This document shows positions 50,049-62,362 of a stretch of DNA of 64,000 bases, in pieces (positions within the stretch are counted from its first letter, which is position 1; each line of letters starts with the position of its first letter). The notes below the pieces were generated by a model that was not told the origin of the DNA, searched no databases, and saw only the letters and a list, made by a program, of their open reading frames with translations. The stretch covers positions 1,550,001 to 1,614,000 of the forward strand of contig JAIXMP010000003.1 in the NCBI GenBank assembly GCA_025677815.1, given 5' to 3'. Source of the DNA: Phascolomyces articulosus (Eukaryota > Mucoromycota > Mucoromycetes > Mucorales > Lichtheimiaceae). Both the position numbers and the translations under genes were made by a program.

Positions 50049-51292
50049 GGATATGTAAAAAAGGAAAAACCGGACAGGGAAGATGGGAAAAAGGTGTAAA
50101 GAAGTGTTTCGAAAAGATGAAAAATAGATGAAAAAATATAGCAAGGTAACTTGAGTAGAAAAACACGTTTCTTTTCTGATCTTTACCTATTTAAATGAAT
50201 TGTAGAACCTTAAAAGTATAAAAATATTTACCCGAATTGACCCTGTTCCATCATCTTCAGTGTGACCAATATATTATAAAAAAATCCATTTATAGCTTTT
50301 TCATTATTTTTTGTGAATGAAATAGTAAAAAGTGAGTTGGCCAAATGGCGTAAAAAAAAGGTGGCAGGAACAAAAATTAAAATAGTAAATCATGATATCT
50401 ATCCAATACACTCCCTACAAGAGGCACTAGAATGTATAAAAAAGGAAATTGAGTCGCTATTCTAGAACCCAAGCAAGGCGCGGAAGATATGCTGCTCAAT
50501 CCCGTCCATATTACATGAAGAGTACAAGTAAAATGACGCTATGAATATCTTTTGGTAAAGTGACTCCTTTCATCTGGGTAAAATAGATCCACCGATGACT
50601 TAGTTTTCCTTGGGTTGAATATCACCAGTGAAACGGAAAGGATAGTTTAGTTGAATCACTTTTACAAATCTTGGATATCCTTCGTTTACGGATGCAGATC
50701 AATAGACAGCATTTTTACGACATATAATTTTGACTACTAGTGTGATATATTCTTTCCTCTAGTTATTAAAAATCTTATCCAATTGGATAACATAGTATTC
50801 ATGATCATTTATGTCCAAGTAGATACAGTGTGTACTGTATAGAGTATATTTCAAACTCTACAGTTACAGATACTAAGTAGTAAATTATATTCTTCTTCAG
50901 TATAAACAACAAGATAGATCAATATCAATAGTGTAAAGATACACTGCTACTGCATTTTGGTGATGAAATTCTTGCTATCTCCATGTATTATTTAGTTAAT
51001 AACTAATAGAATCTTGTTAACTACTAATGATGGACTTTGTTATTATTAATTAATAATACCATCATATAGCAAAATTTATAGCCTTGTCTTGTGCTATTTA
51101 TTAGTTATAATGTGCTGTAAAAAAAGGGTTCGGGAATGGGAGGAAATTGACATGTTTATGCACTTTTAGTGAATTTTATGCCTGCTGTTTTAGCACACAC
51201 ACAAAAAAAAAGCCCGCCGCAGTTTGTTTCTACAACAGCGAAATTGATATTTTTATCTCGTTCTTGTTTTTTCAATCCTTTCAACCTGGCCA
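50049..51292. other. Divergent promoter region of P450 and TFIIH p62
   Basis: Lies between the starts of the minus-strand P450 and plus-strand TFIIH gene. AT-rich with no supported ORF. The segment just before 51293 is open in another frame and reads QPGQCG, which is a coincidence and not tubulin. Confidence 0.5.
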
Positions 51293-54200
51293 ATGTGGGA
51301 GCCAAATGAACAATTACTTCTCCGTGCTCCTACGCGATATAGAAAAAATGAAGGCACATTGTTTGTTACTCCACGACGTGTCACATGGCAGCAACAAGGC
51401 AGCCCACACTTGAATCCTTCTATACTATACAGTGACATGGGATGTACGTAATTTAAAATAGATCTACTCTATCATTATTATTGTTTCGTTTGATCTATGT
51501 TACCATTTCATTTGAATTTATATCAAACATTATTAAAAAAAACATGAATCATTTAGTATTATCACAAACACCTGATACAGCAGCCAAAGTTTTATTAAAA
51601 ATCAATGTGACGACACCTAAACCAAAAGATTACACCTTTCATTTTATATCACAAAAAGCATTAACAGAACGCGAGGCAATCAAGTCCCAAATTGCCGAAT
51701 TGTTAGGCCGTGTTCGTGGATCATCCGCATCACGAGGATCGACTCCTGCAGCAACACCCAGAACAGCAACATCGGCAATGGCGACACCATCACCGAATTT
51801 AACTACACCCGCAACTGCAACAGCAGCAAGTTCTCCTGGAGGTGTGTCTACCCCATCATCCACTGTCAATAGCCCTACACCTTCGGGCTCTGCCGCTGCA
51901 ACACCAGGAAGTCCATCTTCATGGCGATTAGAAGAGTTTAATGCGAGAAGACATTTATTATCGACCAGCCGTGAACTACGAACACTGCATGATGAACTTG
52001 TGATGTCCGATAAAAGTGTCAGTGAGGAAGAATTTTGGAGTAGTCCTTATGTGAAACGGATACGACAAGTAAGTTTATAAGAGAAATATTTGGGAGAAAA
52101 GGAAAATAGATGTATATATACATAGAATATGTGGAGAAAATATTTTCATAGATGGATCGATGGAAGAGGAGATAGGATAATGGAAAAATATACCAACTAT
52201 AATATATTGTTATTAGAAATTGAATAAAGAATCTGTATCAAAAGAAGGAAGACAAAAAGGAAAATCATCTAAAATGGTTGAGTTAATGCCTGGGCAACAA
52301 GATGGTTCTGATGTGAAATATACTTTGACAAGTCAAATCATTCATAATATCTTTACTGAATTTCCATCAGGTAAAATGATTACTATATAAAGACAGATCC
52401 GCTATTGCAGTTTTTTTGGGAGAACTTTTTGGGATATACTTGGTTTGACGAAACTCAATGTACGTTTATTTATATAATAGTAAAACGAGCATATGATACA
52501 AATGTTCCTGATAAAGTATGTTATTAGGAAAGAAGGGAAAGTGGAAGATACAAGAGAGGAAGGACGATTATATATACCAAAGAAGTACTGTGGGCGATAT
52601 AGTGTGCATAAATGCTAATATTAGGGTGGAATTGTTATTATTTAAAAGGTTTCAGAACAACAATTCTGGAAACGATTTTTGGCTTCAGAATTTTTTCATC
52701 GGTCGAGAACAGGGGCTCGATCTCAAATGGCACCATACGATGATATTTTTGATAGGTGCCTTCAAGAAGAGGATGAAGGTAAATTATATATTTATTAGAA
52801 ATTTAAGAATAAGAATGAGAAGAGAAAGAATGTAGTTTTTATATGTACAATGTCTATTTACCGTACTTTACTTACGTAGAAAACTCGAAAGCACCTTCTT
52901 TATCTCGGATGGATAAGATTAAAAGAGCCATTGATTTGACAGCTACCGAAGAGGATCATATAGAAAGTGGTAATGCACCCGACTTTACAATGAAACCAGG
53001 CGGGTCTGCTCAGGTCTTACCATTGATTCGACGGTTTAATCGACATGCTATGCGAGTATTAGAAACCCCACCAACGTAAGTTTTGATTGAAATAGGATTT
53101 AAAAATAATGGAAAGGAGAAGAGGAGAACTAATTTTTTATAAATAAATATAACTATTTAGTAAAAAGAAAGACCCAAAAGCGGTGGAAGTAGTAAGTACC
53201 TTGAAAAAAAAACTACATTTCATGTGAATTTTAAATTGATACTAACCAATGGTTTCCATGGTGTTCCCGATTTAGGATGATATCGAGAGAGAAATTATCA
53301 TATCCGATTTACAGGATGAAAACCCACCAGAAAAGATTGTACTAGATATTGAAGATTCACGAAGATATTTTGAAAGTCAAAGTAGAGAGAAACAGGATGT
53401 CGATGTGAACAAAGAGGTAAAAAAAATCCCGTTCATTGGCTCTGCCTTATGTTATGTTCAGGGTTTTCTTTCTAGAACAAATAGAAAAATGGGATGACTC
53501 AACCATAAAAAAATTGGCGTGTGAATTTGTTAGGACGCCAGACATTTGTTGAATGAATTTAAACAAGACTTCCAGGGTTGGCAACCAGATCTTACAAAGG
53601 TAATTGATAAGAAATTCGATTTCTTCAATCTCTTTTTTATTTATTTATTTGGCATTATACTACTTCATTTGATATATTCTACTTGGTTCACTAAAATAAA
53701 GAATACACAATGTTGGATATAATTCGAAAATAGTCGGTTATGGAACCTAGAGCAGCGAACAAGGCTTGTTTAACTTTAACAGAATTCATAAAGCGAAAAG
53801 TTCAGCATGATCGGAAGATAGCAGCAGCAGGTAAAATATCTATATAAAAAATACGGAAGAGATTCTAACAAATCAACGGGATGAACCGATCATGTGTGTG
53901 TGCATAATCGGTAAAGAGACGATGTTCAAAAAAAAAAAAAAAATAGAAAACGGTCTTTTGAACTAAAAAGGAAATATTTTAAAGATGTCAAACTCCCGCC
54001 CCATATCCTACAAAAAATACAAAGCTATCATTCAGCAACGAATGAAATCCTACGACATTTCTGGTCTTCTTTTGATCCCTATAAAGCTGATAAAAACGTT
54101 CGAATGGTAGAAAGCTTAAAAAAACAACGAAGCAAATTAAAAGATGTTGTCGAATTGGTAAAAGATGCAGGAGGGGATGTAGAACGATGTAAAATGGTAG

Positions 54201-54440
54201 GTTGAATGAAAAACAGAATTGAGACAGTTATCGACCTATCACTGCTATTTCTACCCTTTTTGCAATGGTTTCAGAATATTTAAACTCACCTTTTTTCTTG
54301 GTTGCTATTGTTTCTTTTTATAAATCACGCCACATTCTCGGTTGGTTTTATAGATGCTTCATCCCGTTGTTCAAGCAGTCAATAAAGCATTGGAATCATC
54401 CGAAAGGCGCGGTAAAAAACGTAAACTTGTAAATACTTAG
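51293..54440 (+). CDS. TFB1: TFIIH subunit p62 (Tfb1/GTF2H1)
   Basis: Core subunit of general transcription and nucleotide-excision-repair factor TFIIH; nuclear. Twelve exons keep frame: 51293-51443, 51557-52068, 52217-52370, 52481-52515, 52649-52778, 52880-53075, 53161-53191, 53276-53416, 53534-53599, 53734-53830, 53985-54196 and 54354-54440 (603 aa). The N terminus is the PH/PTB-type domain (RYRKNEGTLFVTPRRVTWQQ, then LLKINVTTP...YTFHF...EREAIKSQI). An Ala/Thr/Pro linker follows. BSD domains: LRTLHDELV...SEEEFW, and EQQFWKRFLASEFFHRSRTG. The C-terminal helical region ends KKRKLVNT. The start in exon 1 supplies the first strands of the PH domain, which supports this model. Confidence 0.92.
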
Positions 54441-54800
54441 TATCCCGACTATTCCCTTCAACATTCATATTAATAAAAAATAATCATCCCGATCATTGTT
54501 TTCTTCCCACACGCAACCAATTTTTTTTCACATAACCAAATCATATTGCATTTCACCTAATTATAATAAAACAATGTACGCTCACGTAAACCCATATCGA
54601 AAAAAAAGGTGAAACATTTTTACTTAATTCGTTAAAAAAATAGCTTTTTTTTTCACCAAGAGAACGAAGAATATTTGTTCTGGAGTGAATTTGTGTGCAT
54701 TATTTGGTTTCACGCAATCTCTCTTCCTTTTATTCTGATTTTTTTTTCTTTATATAAATAACACGAGCAAAAATATATATATATATATATTTTATTATAC
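54441..54800. promoter_or_regulatory. TFIIH-HSF intergenic region
   Basis: A short tandem intergenic gap containing the 3' end of TFB1 and the leader of the HSF gene, with T-rich stretches and a (TA)n tract immediately before the HSF ATG (about 54773-54790). No heat-shock element array was recognised by eye. Confidence 0.45.
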
Positions 54801-56190
54801 ATGTCTGGAATCGACTATCTAGACGTTGGCTCGCCTGAATACGAGGGCCGTCGACAAGGAAGTATTTCATCTAGTGGATCATCTGTAGAATATTCCATGA
54901 CACGACGTTCATCAGAAAAACCTTCTTCAGAGCGTTCTACAAAGAACGTTAGTTCTTTTATTAGTAAACTTTATAGGTAATAATTCTTTTTTTTTCTGTT
55001 TTTCTTTGATGTCAATCAAACTAATTTCAACACATATTAATAACAAATAATGCGTTTATAAAAATATATAATAGCTTGGTGGGTGATGTACGACATCAAG
55101 ACTTAGTATCATGGAATCCAACGGGCACTTCATTTTTGATTTGCAATGTAAAACGATTTGCACAAGTAGTCTTGCCGGAATATTTTAAGCATGGCAATTT
55201 TTCCAGTTTTGTTCGTTTGTTAAACATGTAAGCTAATTGATATACACAAACAAATAACAAACAAATAAAGATCGGCATAATTGTAACAAAGTATTAATAT
55301 GATCAATAAAAACGATTAGGTATGGTTTTCACAAGATTAATAAATCACCTAGAGGGCAACGTGGTAATGAAAACGAGATATGGGAATTTTCACATCCACA
55401 ATTCCAAAGGAATCGACCCGATATACTCAAAGATATTCGACGTAAAGCCATGGATTCTGAAGTTTTAAGAAGAGAAACCGGTGACATGCATACCTTTTTT
55501 TCAATGCTTCAAGTGTCTCAAGCAGATTTACAACGTCAGTTTCAAGCCTTACAAGAAAGCTTTTCTGGACTCTTGCAAGGGTTTGAAGAAACCCGTAAGA
55601 TGCAATTGCAACAACATTTTATGCTGAGACAATTAGCCGAAAAACAGGGCGTTCCAATGGAAGAATTAATGCCCACCATGAACGGGTTATCTTTTCAACA
55701 ACACGGACAACAAGGAGGAGGTCCACCCAATGTATTTATCACTTCGCCACAACCAAACATTAAACAAGAACCATATCAGTTTCAACAAGCTCAATCAACA
55801 TCCCCACCTCCTCAACACCCTACTCAACAACAACAACATGCCATCTGGAATGAACCTGAACATTGGGATACCCAACATAACCAATTTTTACAACAGCAAC
55901 AGCAACAAGAACAGGAACAGCAATTCCATCTACAACATGACACACAATCATGGTCTCAACAACCTTCTCCACAACAACCATTATCGCCACAACAACCTAT
56001 ATCACCTCAACAGCCATTATCACCACAGCAGCAACAATGTTTAACACCCGATATGTTGTTAGAAATGGCTGCAAGAACTCCTTTGCCACCAAGTCCTATG
56101 GCACCTAATGTAGATCCAATGAATGTGATGTTTAGTAGCCCTATGTCATCACCTATATCTCCTGCCATGATGTCTCCTATGGGTCGATGA
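54801..56190 (+). CDS. Heat-shock-factor-type transcription factor
   Basis: Three exons, 54801-54976, 55075-55227 and 55320-56190 (399 aa). The HSF DNA-binding domain lies at about residues 50-140: SSFISKLYSLVGD, DLVSWNPTGTSFLICN, LPEYFKHGNFSSFVRLLNMYG (the recognition-helix region) and the wing ending FSHPQFQRNRPDIL. A coiled-coil candidate follows (about 150-215; MLQVSQADLQRQFQALQES, LLQGFEETRKMQLQQHF), shorter than a canonical HR-A/B. The C-terminal half is Gln/Pro-rich with SPQQP repeats, a likely activation domain. It could regulate heat shock or, like Skn7/Mga2-type fungal paralogues of this fold, other stress responses; sequence alone does not say which. Confidence 0.9.
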
Positions 56191-56990
56191 TCAGGATTTA
56201 CACGCGCCATTTGACATTATATATCAAACAGAAATTGAAACCTTTTCAATTTTATTCATTTTTTCTTTGTTCGTTGCATTTTGTTCCTCCTCACCTTCCA
56301 TTTCATCAATCTGTTCCCTTTTCCCCCGTATCCTATCTTCCCGTACTTCATATCACTCTTCCTTTTCTATCTATTCTTTAAGTTGCATATCTATATTTGT
56401 ACAAACATTTATTTATTTTTCATACATAACAAATGAAAAAAAAAATCACTACTGTGAATAAGTTATATAGTCCTGCATTTTCTTTTCTTCCCTTTATATC
56501 TTTGTCATAGTTAATATATTTAATTTTTTACCATTATGATCATAATGGAAAGTAATAAAAAAAAGCTGTAAAATAGTATATTGTATAAGAATCATGAATT
56601 TCAATAACTGATTATGGTTGATTAATTATTATGAAGACGTTTGTTGCGCATTTGGTCTATTTAAGGATAAACAACCAAAACAACCCAAAATCAATTTATG
56701 AATATACAGTATGTTCCTCGCTCTGTTTTTTTTTTGAGGTATTTGCTATCATACATAACAAATGTACGAAGTAAAAAAAAAAAGGCAATTGCCTACTTGA
56801 CCATATCGTATAGTTTTTTCTTATTTGTCTAAATTAATGATAGAGAGATTTTATTGTATAGCTACGCATAAGAATGTATCTCCGTATTGATCTGAAAAGA
56901 AAGGGGAAAGTTGTATGTAAATATAGAATGTATAACTATCAAAATCATGATAATAATTTCAATTCATTCTGTAGAAATGTATGGATCACA
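56191..56990. other. 3' flank of the HSF gene
   Basis: T-rich and AT-rich sequence with short T and A runs. The ORFs near 56.2-56.5 kb read through CT-rich UTR and are not believed. Confidence 0.5.
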
Positions 56991-56999
56991 TTGGAAACT

Positions 57000-57720
57000 G
57001 ATTGATATTCATCAGTAGCAAGGTCATGCTTATTTTCACAAGAACTCCCGCATTACCTTTATCCACTGTTTTCGAAATTTCTACCCATAATGTTTGCAGT
57101 AATCCTTTTTTTTTTTTTTTTTTTTTTACAAATCCACACTGCTGAGTCACACGATTATTGCTTAATATCGTGCATAGGATCAAAGAAACTATGAATGTTC
57201 TTGAAAATGATTCATTCAACGGAGAGGTCCATTCGATCCACGTACCGAATCAATTTTTTAAATCCTGGCCAGTTGATTCTACTAGTGATGATCCCAATCC
57301 TGCGTAAAGCATGCCGAGTGGGAGTCAATATTGTGAAAGATACTCTATCCCAATTTTTTCGTTATATTTTTTTTTTTGAAGAAGTCGTTTGAAAACCGTA
57401 ATAGCATCAATGAAAGAAAATTGGACGATTAGAGAAAGGTGTCGAAGGCTTGATTTCTAGGATAAGCATCAGTAATAACATCTAGTATCTGTTTGACAGA
57501 CATATATGATATGGTGTAATCAATAATATTTGAACTATGTTGACGGATCCTGGTGGCAGACTGAATTTCTTTTGTTAGAGGAATATTGTAGTGAAGTCTT
57601 TATAGATTGTTGAAAATTGCTGATACAGTAAGATTTCTTTGTGTGATAATAATTATCGAATTTCCAGCTTCACCATTCATGGTATTAGAGGTGGTTTTTA
57701 TGATATTGAAAGTCAATAAA
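57000..57720 (-). pseudogene. Decayed F-box/LRR family 2 copy H
   Basis: On the minus strand, 57700-57480 aligns by eye with the LRR part of the gene at 58352-60178 (TTTTCAACAATCTATAAAGA and the following ACAAAAGAA region). 57300-57180 reads IITSRINWPGFKKLIRYVDR, matching INTSIIDWLGFKKVIRNADR, with a Trp codon changed to TGA. Towards 57110 it matches the GGIVDNDKLEKL region but carries an expanded A-run of more than 20 bases. Stops and frame changes are present throughout, so it is not functional. Confidence 0.75.
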
Positions 57721-57789
57721 AAGTAGATGGACAAAGCTGAAATCCGCATTTCGGTCAGGTAATAAAAGTAACTCCTTACTTTTATGTTA

Positions 57790-57870
57790 ATATCTATATT
57801 TAGTAGTGTAGAAGACTGGTTTGACCTGTGCTTTTGGGCATGCTTTCCTACGTTTAAGTAAGGTCCGAAT
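57790..57870 (-). repeat. Copy of the LINE 3' end
   Basis: 57807-57862 resembles 6913-6975 in the 3' noncoding end of the LINE. It shares GTAGAAGACTGGTTTGACCT versus GTGGAAGACTGGGTTGACCT, then a GC-rich short hairpin and a CTTTCCT/CTTCCTT stretch, and is followed on the minus strand by a TAAATAT-type terminus as in the LINE. No reverse-transcriptase sequence accompanies it. It is a strongly truncated insertion or a SINE-like element borrowing the LINE tail. Confidence 0.6.
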
Positions 57871-58351
57871 TTTGCTTAAAGAAACAAGAATAAATAGATA
57901 TAATACCAAAATGAAAGTAAAAATAATGCTGTTGATGAAATAAGTCGAAGCAAAAAAAAAAAAAAGGAAGAAAATAGAACAAGAAGCAACATTGATTGTC
58001 AACAAAAAAAAGTATTTATTTGCCCTCCTTCATTTTATTCAAGGACAATACATATAATATTGCTGTACTTCGATTAGTAACATTGTATTGATCTGGTATA
58101 CTTAGGCATGAAGAGTAATACAAGTATGTTTGAGAGCCCCATTATCGATAAGTGTACACTTTTTTATTTGTTTTGTGCCCTGTTCGTTCTATGGTTGAGT
58201 ATAATTACCAAACAAAATTAAGCAAACAAATAGGTTTTTATCATACCATATATATAATAATCTAGTGTTAATCATAATATTGGCAAAACTAGCTCATCAT
58301 ATGCATAGGGAGGGGAAGTGGGGGAGGGGAGGGAAGATACAGTCATTAATA
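57871..58351. other. AT-rich spacer
   Basis: Separates the LINE-end fragment from the F-box/LRR gene. A polyA run at about 57952-57965 and a GGGAGGGG stretch near 58308-58332 (the immediate 3' flank of the gene) are the only notable points. Confidence 0.4.
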
Positions 58352-60178
58352 TTATGGCAGTTTCAATTCGTCTTTCAGAAAAATAAATATTACATCCTCT
58401 GCAAACTCCCCGGCCACAGCAAGATGACGAATAAATTTTTGATGCTTCTCCCTTCTGACAAGAGCACCTATAGCCCAAACGCCGGAATTGGGAATAATAG
58501 CATTTAACGTTTCCAATTTTAATTTTTCCAATTTATCATTGTCTACAATTCCACCTAGCATCATTCTCGTGTTTTGATTGCTATTGTTGCGGGTGTAGGA
58601 TTCATCGATTTCAGTATACTCACCATAATGAGCTTTATTGTAAATAATCCATTCGATTGAAGAGTCCATTCGATCTGCATTTCTGATGACTTTTTTAAAT
58701 CCTAACCAATCGATAATACTTGTGTTGATTTCAACACCTCTTAAGGAATGTTCAGTAGTATTCAATATTTCTAACAGCCCATGTGAAATCTCCTTTGTAA
58801 GACAATGAAGAAAGGCAATATGTTGTATCCCGTTTTTCCCACTGTAATTACTTTCTAAAAGTCGTTTAAATGCTGCTGTATCGTCGAACGATAATTCTGA
58901 AGTTAGAACAAGTCGTCGTAGTGCTTTTTTTTCTGACAATGCATCCAGAATAAAACCTGGTATAGGTGCATGATCGTAGGCAATCGAGCAATCCATAAGA
59001 TTAGGACAATGACGACGAAGCATGGTTGCAAATTGACGTTCTTTTGTAACAGGAATTTCGCAACGAAGTCGTTGTAAATTACTAAACGTAGTTGACAAAA
59101 TAAGATTCCACTGTGTCGCGTTCATAATAGGATCGGATAGTCTATCAAACCGATATTTTGGAATATTTACATAGTACACGAATTCTTGAAGAGAATGTGC
59201 ATTAGGAATGATTAAAGTGCTGATATCGTATTCAGTATAGTCGATCACACCCCTCCTATTAAAGTCTTCAGGCATTATTTGCATAGCCACTGATTGTATA
59301 TTTTGTTGCTGCTCATGCCGAAGCAAATCATGCTTCATAGAATAAGTATTTGTAATTAAGAAACGTCGATGAAAATTCCCATTGAAATTTCTATCAAATA
59401 AAGGTAAATCAAGATTAATTCTGACCAATTTCAGATTTGGATAACGCTCGATGATTCGGTTTAATATAGGCGGGCTACAACGTGAAACACAAAGATAACG
59501 AACAGCTGGGCATAGTCGTAAAATGCTCAATAAGTGTTCTGTCTCATAATGCTGATTATTATCACCAGATACAAGTTTTAATATAGTGAGGTACCGGTGT
59601 TGAAATGGCCTAGTGATGGGTATCGCAGATAGATTGGTAAAAAGTTCAATGGGTGAATAATGTTTTAGTTCCATATGCGTCAAATTCGGAAACGTTTCTA
59701 GGATTATCAATGCTGGGAGTACTTTTAAAAACCGTAAGTTGATAAAACTGGTATCCATCTGACTATGATAAGCTTTTTTTACACATTAGAAATGAAATAT
59801 AGGATCGTTAAGCAACTAGTGTTTTTCAATACTGTCCCTAAAATTGTTGACCCTACCTCGTTTAATGTCATATGGGTCAATGTAATGATCTACTCGATAT
59901 TCAATAAATGATATAATACCAAAAATAGATTTGCAGGCACTGTTATGATAATAGAGGCTTTTGACATGCTTTCTAATATTTGGAATCACAAGCCAGCCTG
60001 CTCCATTTTCTTGGTATAATTCGAATGATTGCCACAATTGATCACATTCAGTAATCCGATGGTGCCATGTTGGTGAAACGATGGTAGCAGCAGCTAATTC
60101 TTCGGTAGAAAAATTAGAAAAAATAAGAGCTAGTGTTTCTTGAGGTAAATGAGCAATGGGGTCCACATTGTGAATCAT
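58352..60178 (-). CDS. F-box/LRR protein, family 2
   Basis: The first segment (60178 to about 59840) starts MIHNVDPIAHLPQETLALIF and shows a clear F-box: LPQETLALIFSNFSTEELAA...SPTWHHRI...LW. The second segment (about 59755-58352, 468 codons) is an LRR-like solenoid with repeated LxxLxL units (FPNLTHMELKHYS, CPAVRYLCVSRCS, YPNLKLVRINLDLPLF, CPNLMDCSIAYDHAPI). The two are in different contexts separated by about 60-90 bases with a stop. An intron from a GT near 59846 to the CAG before 59756 would join them, but its donor is weak, so the link is inferred. It is a probable SCF substrate receptor, distinct from the TPR-containing family at 2-7 and 33-39 kb because it lacks a TPR region. Confidence 0.75.
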
Positions 60179-60651
60179 GTGTGTTTAGTCCTTCAGTAGA
60201 ATAACTCTCACGCAAAAAGTAAAAGTTGTTTCTTATTGGGAAGTATGCAAAGTCAAAGCGCGTAACCAATTAAGGAAGCTTGTAAAACTGAATTAGGACT
60301 CTATCATAAACTAATGATAATACCCTTCTCTAAGGATACCAATGAGCATAACCAAAGGTCCTGTCTCAACTATTCATAATATAAAATACGTAACTACAGT
60401 AAACCCCCATAGTGTAAATGAATTGTGTATATATACATGTAAAAATAAAGAGCTTATTCAAAAAACAGTCTCTGTAAAAAATCTATATAGAAATACTTAT
60501 TATTCATATGCATTAAACAAAGTCACTCATAGAATCTACGGAAATTCCTTTATATTTAATGATCATAAATATCATTTTTTTTAGGATCATAACAATCATG
60601 ACAACTTTCTAATAATGAATGACCAGATTCTATAGAGTATCAAAATTTATA

Positions 60652-60690
<39 letters not shown>

Positions 60691-60869
60691 CCCTGCTTTA
60701 AACGTATGCAATTTTTCTGATTGCGCTTATATAAAAATTAAATATTCTATTATTACAACATTCGATTATAATACAAAGAAAGAAAGCGAAATTTTTTAGT
60801 AGATGACTGATGAAGAGCTGATATACTACAATAAATCATGGTAATTTCAAATGCTCTTGTAGAAAACTG
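60179..60869. other. Intergenic region with an 80-codon ORF and a long polyA run
   Basis: An ORF at 60342-60584 (plus) has no recognisable domain and could be chance. A run of about 31 A occurs at 60659-60689, roughly 75 bases after its stop. No AATAAA precedes it. A retrocopied transcript is possible; see findings. Confidence 0.35.
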
Positions 60870-61035
60870 TTATTACCTTCTCTGCAGAGCTTTCACGGGT
60901 GGAAATATCTTAAGCAAACTGTAGATGCTTTTCTGTTTTGATAAAGGCACCTACAGTTCCAAGTGTGGTATTTCGAGCGAAGGGATGTGATACTTGTAAT
61001 TCTATTTCTTCCAACTTCATCCTATCCTATCACTC
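60870..61035 (-). pseudogene. C-terminal scrap of F-box/LRR family 2, copy I
   Basis: 60920-60960 (GATGCTTTTCTGTTTTGATA then AAGGCACCTACAG) resembles 58440-58475 in the F-box/LRR gene (GATGCTTCTCCCTTCTGACA then AGAGCACCTATAG). Similarity extends to about 61020 through the region corresponding to LETLNAIIPNSGV. Only this C-terminal fragment is recognisable and its frames are broken. Confidence 0.6.
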
Positions 61036-61194
61036 TATAATAATTGGGCCCATCAACTTTATCAATATCTCGAATACACCGATTATTACCGATTATTTAT
61101 TTATTCTCATGTACTCTTCACATATGTACCATCATCTGTCGTCACTACCATCAAATTGGTCATTAACGTATCACTCATCGAGATTCCTTAGCCA

Positions 61195-61590
61195 ATCCAA
61201 GACGCGTCCCACCCGTCTTAATAATGAAATGGAGTTAGATACTCCCCGTTGCTCTACCTGTGATAACTTTGGCCATAGTCGTCGCGCCCATTCTGATTGT
61301 CCAATGAATCCTACTAATACCAGTCAGAATAACAAGATTGACAATACTACTGCTATTGAAAGCATATATTCTTTTAAATAAATATGAGGGTTCAACAAAC
61401 AAGTAATGCTATCGATGCAACTATATTACGCGATTTTGCCTCATATTTATTACGTATTGGTAATGGTCATGGACATATTATCCCTGGTAGTTTATGTTAT
61501 TTTTATTCTATGATGGATGAGGGCTTAGTTGCTTATTATATATTATGGATAACAGAGTCAGGTCTTCTTATACAATTATTTCTTTATTGA
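61195..61590 (+). pseudogene. Helitron-like remnant (zinc knuckle and helicase-leader motifs)
   Basis: 61231-61320 reads CSTCDNFGHSRRAHSDCP, a Cys/His knuckle (C-x2-C-x4-H...C) of a type that accompanies Helitron-like proteins in fungi. In another frame, 61384-61500 reads TILRDFASYLLRIGNGHGHI, which resembles the F-a-x-[WYF]-LL-x-IGnG motif upstream of the Pif1-type helicase of Helitron Rep proteins. The two are separated by a stop and a frame change, and no further helicase motif is found. The family assignment is inference from these two short motifs. Confidence 0.4.
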
Positions 61591-62262
61591 GGATGATATT
61601 AATATGTGATCTATAGGATCGGGTGCAAGAATATGGCGCATCATTTGATCCTTTCGTTTGGGCTTTATTGTGTACATCGTTATGCGATTTGACATAACTT
61701 CCTTTTTAAAATTGAAGGATTTGGATTTCCTTATTTGGGCATATTCTTTGGGATGAGCCCTTATATGATCAGATATATATTTTATAATGGAGTTATTTTA
61801 TTATGTAGAATACGACAGTAGTGTAACTTTGTGTATGTTAGTTTACTACCCTTTTCTATTACCTGTCTAATTCGTTGGCAATAGATGGCATATAAATATT
61901 TTAGAAACAACAAAAAACTGCTCTATATAATATTATGTTAGAACTCTTTACGCAACGTAGGAGGATCGCGATATAGTGCTAATGGCTGTACAAATGTCAT
62001 TACTTTTACTCTCAAGAGATATACTCAGGGTTTTTGTTTAGAGAGTTTTTTTAGTACCTATATTTTACTAAAAACACAAAACGTTGTGTTGGAGATGTTT
62101 CTTGTGATATATGAATGCAAAAATATTCTTATTTTCTGAAAAGATTTGCCTCTTTGTTTGTAACAATATATGAATAAAGTTTAGTTGTTAGAAAGATCAA
62201 TGGAAAATGTCTGGTTATGATGACCGCTTGGTTTCCTGATAATCAAAGCAAAGAGGAAAAGT
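61591..62262. other. AT-rich flank upstream of the small peptide ORF
   Basis: Continuation of the relic region without further recognisable coding segments; AT-rich. It provides the upstream region of the prepropeptide-like ORF. Confidence 0.35.
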
Positions 62263-62270
62263 TATAAAAA
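62263..62270 (+). promoter_or_regulatory. TATA-box candidate
   Basis: TATAAAAA followed by GG, 93 bases before the ATG of the small secreted-peptide ORF, a usual fungal spacing. No other TATAAAA-type box lies between it and the ATG. Confidence 0.45.
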
Positions 62271-62362
62271 GGCTGTTTTTCAAGGCTTGTTGAAAATTAA
62301 ACACAATAACAACGACGACAGTTACAAGTCCTTATTAAAACAAGAAATCCATATATACCATT

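Noticed and set aside
51280..51320. Tubulin-like QPGQCGSQ in one frame
   Set aside because: The correct frame of this region encodes the TFIIH p62 PH domain and splices cleanly to exon 2; no other tubulin motif follows.
60800..60830. Hammerhead ribozyme core (CTGATGA)
   Set aside because: No GAAA partner box or flanking stems in the right arrangement were found.
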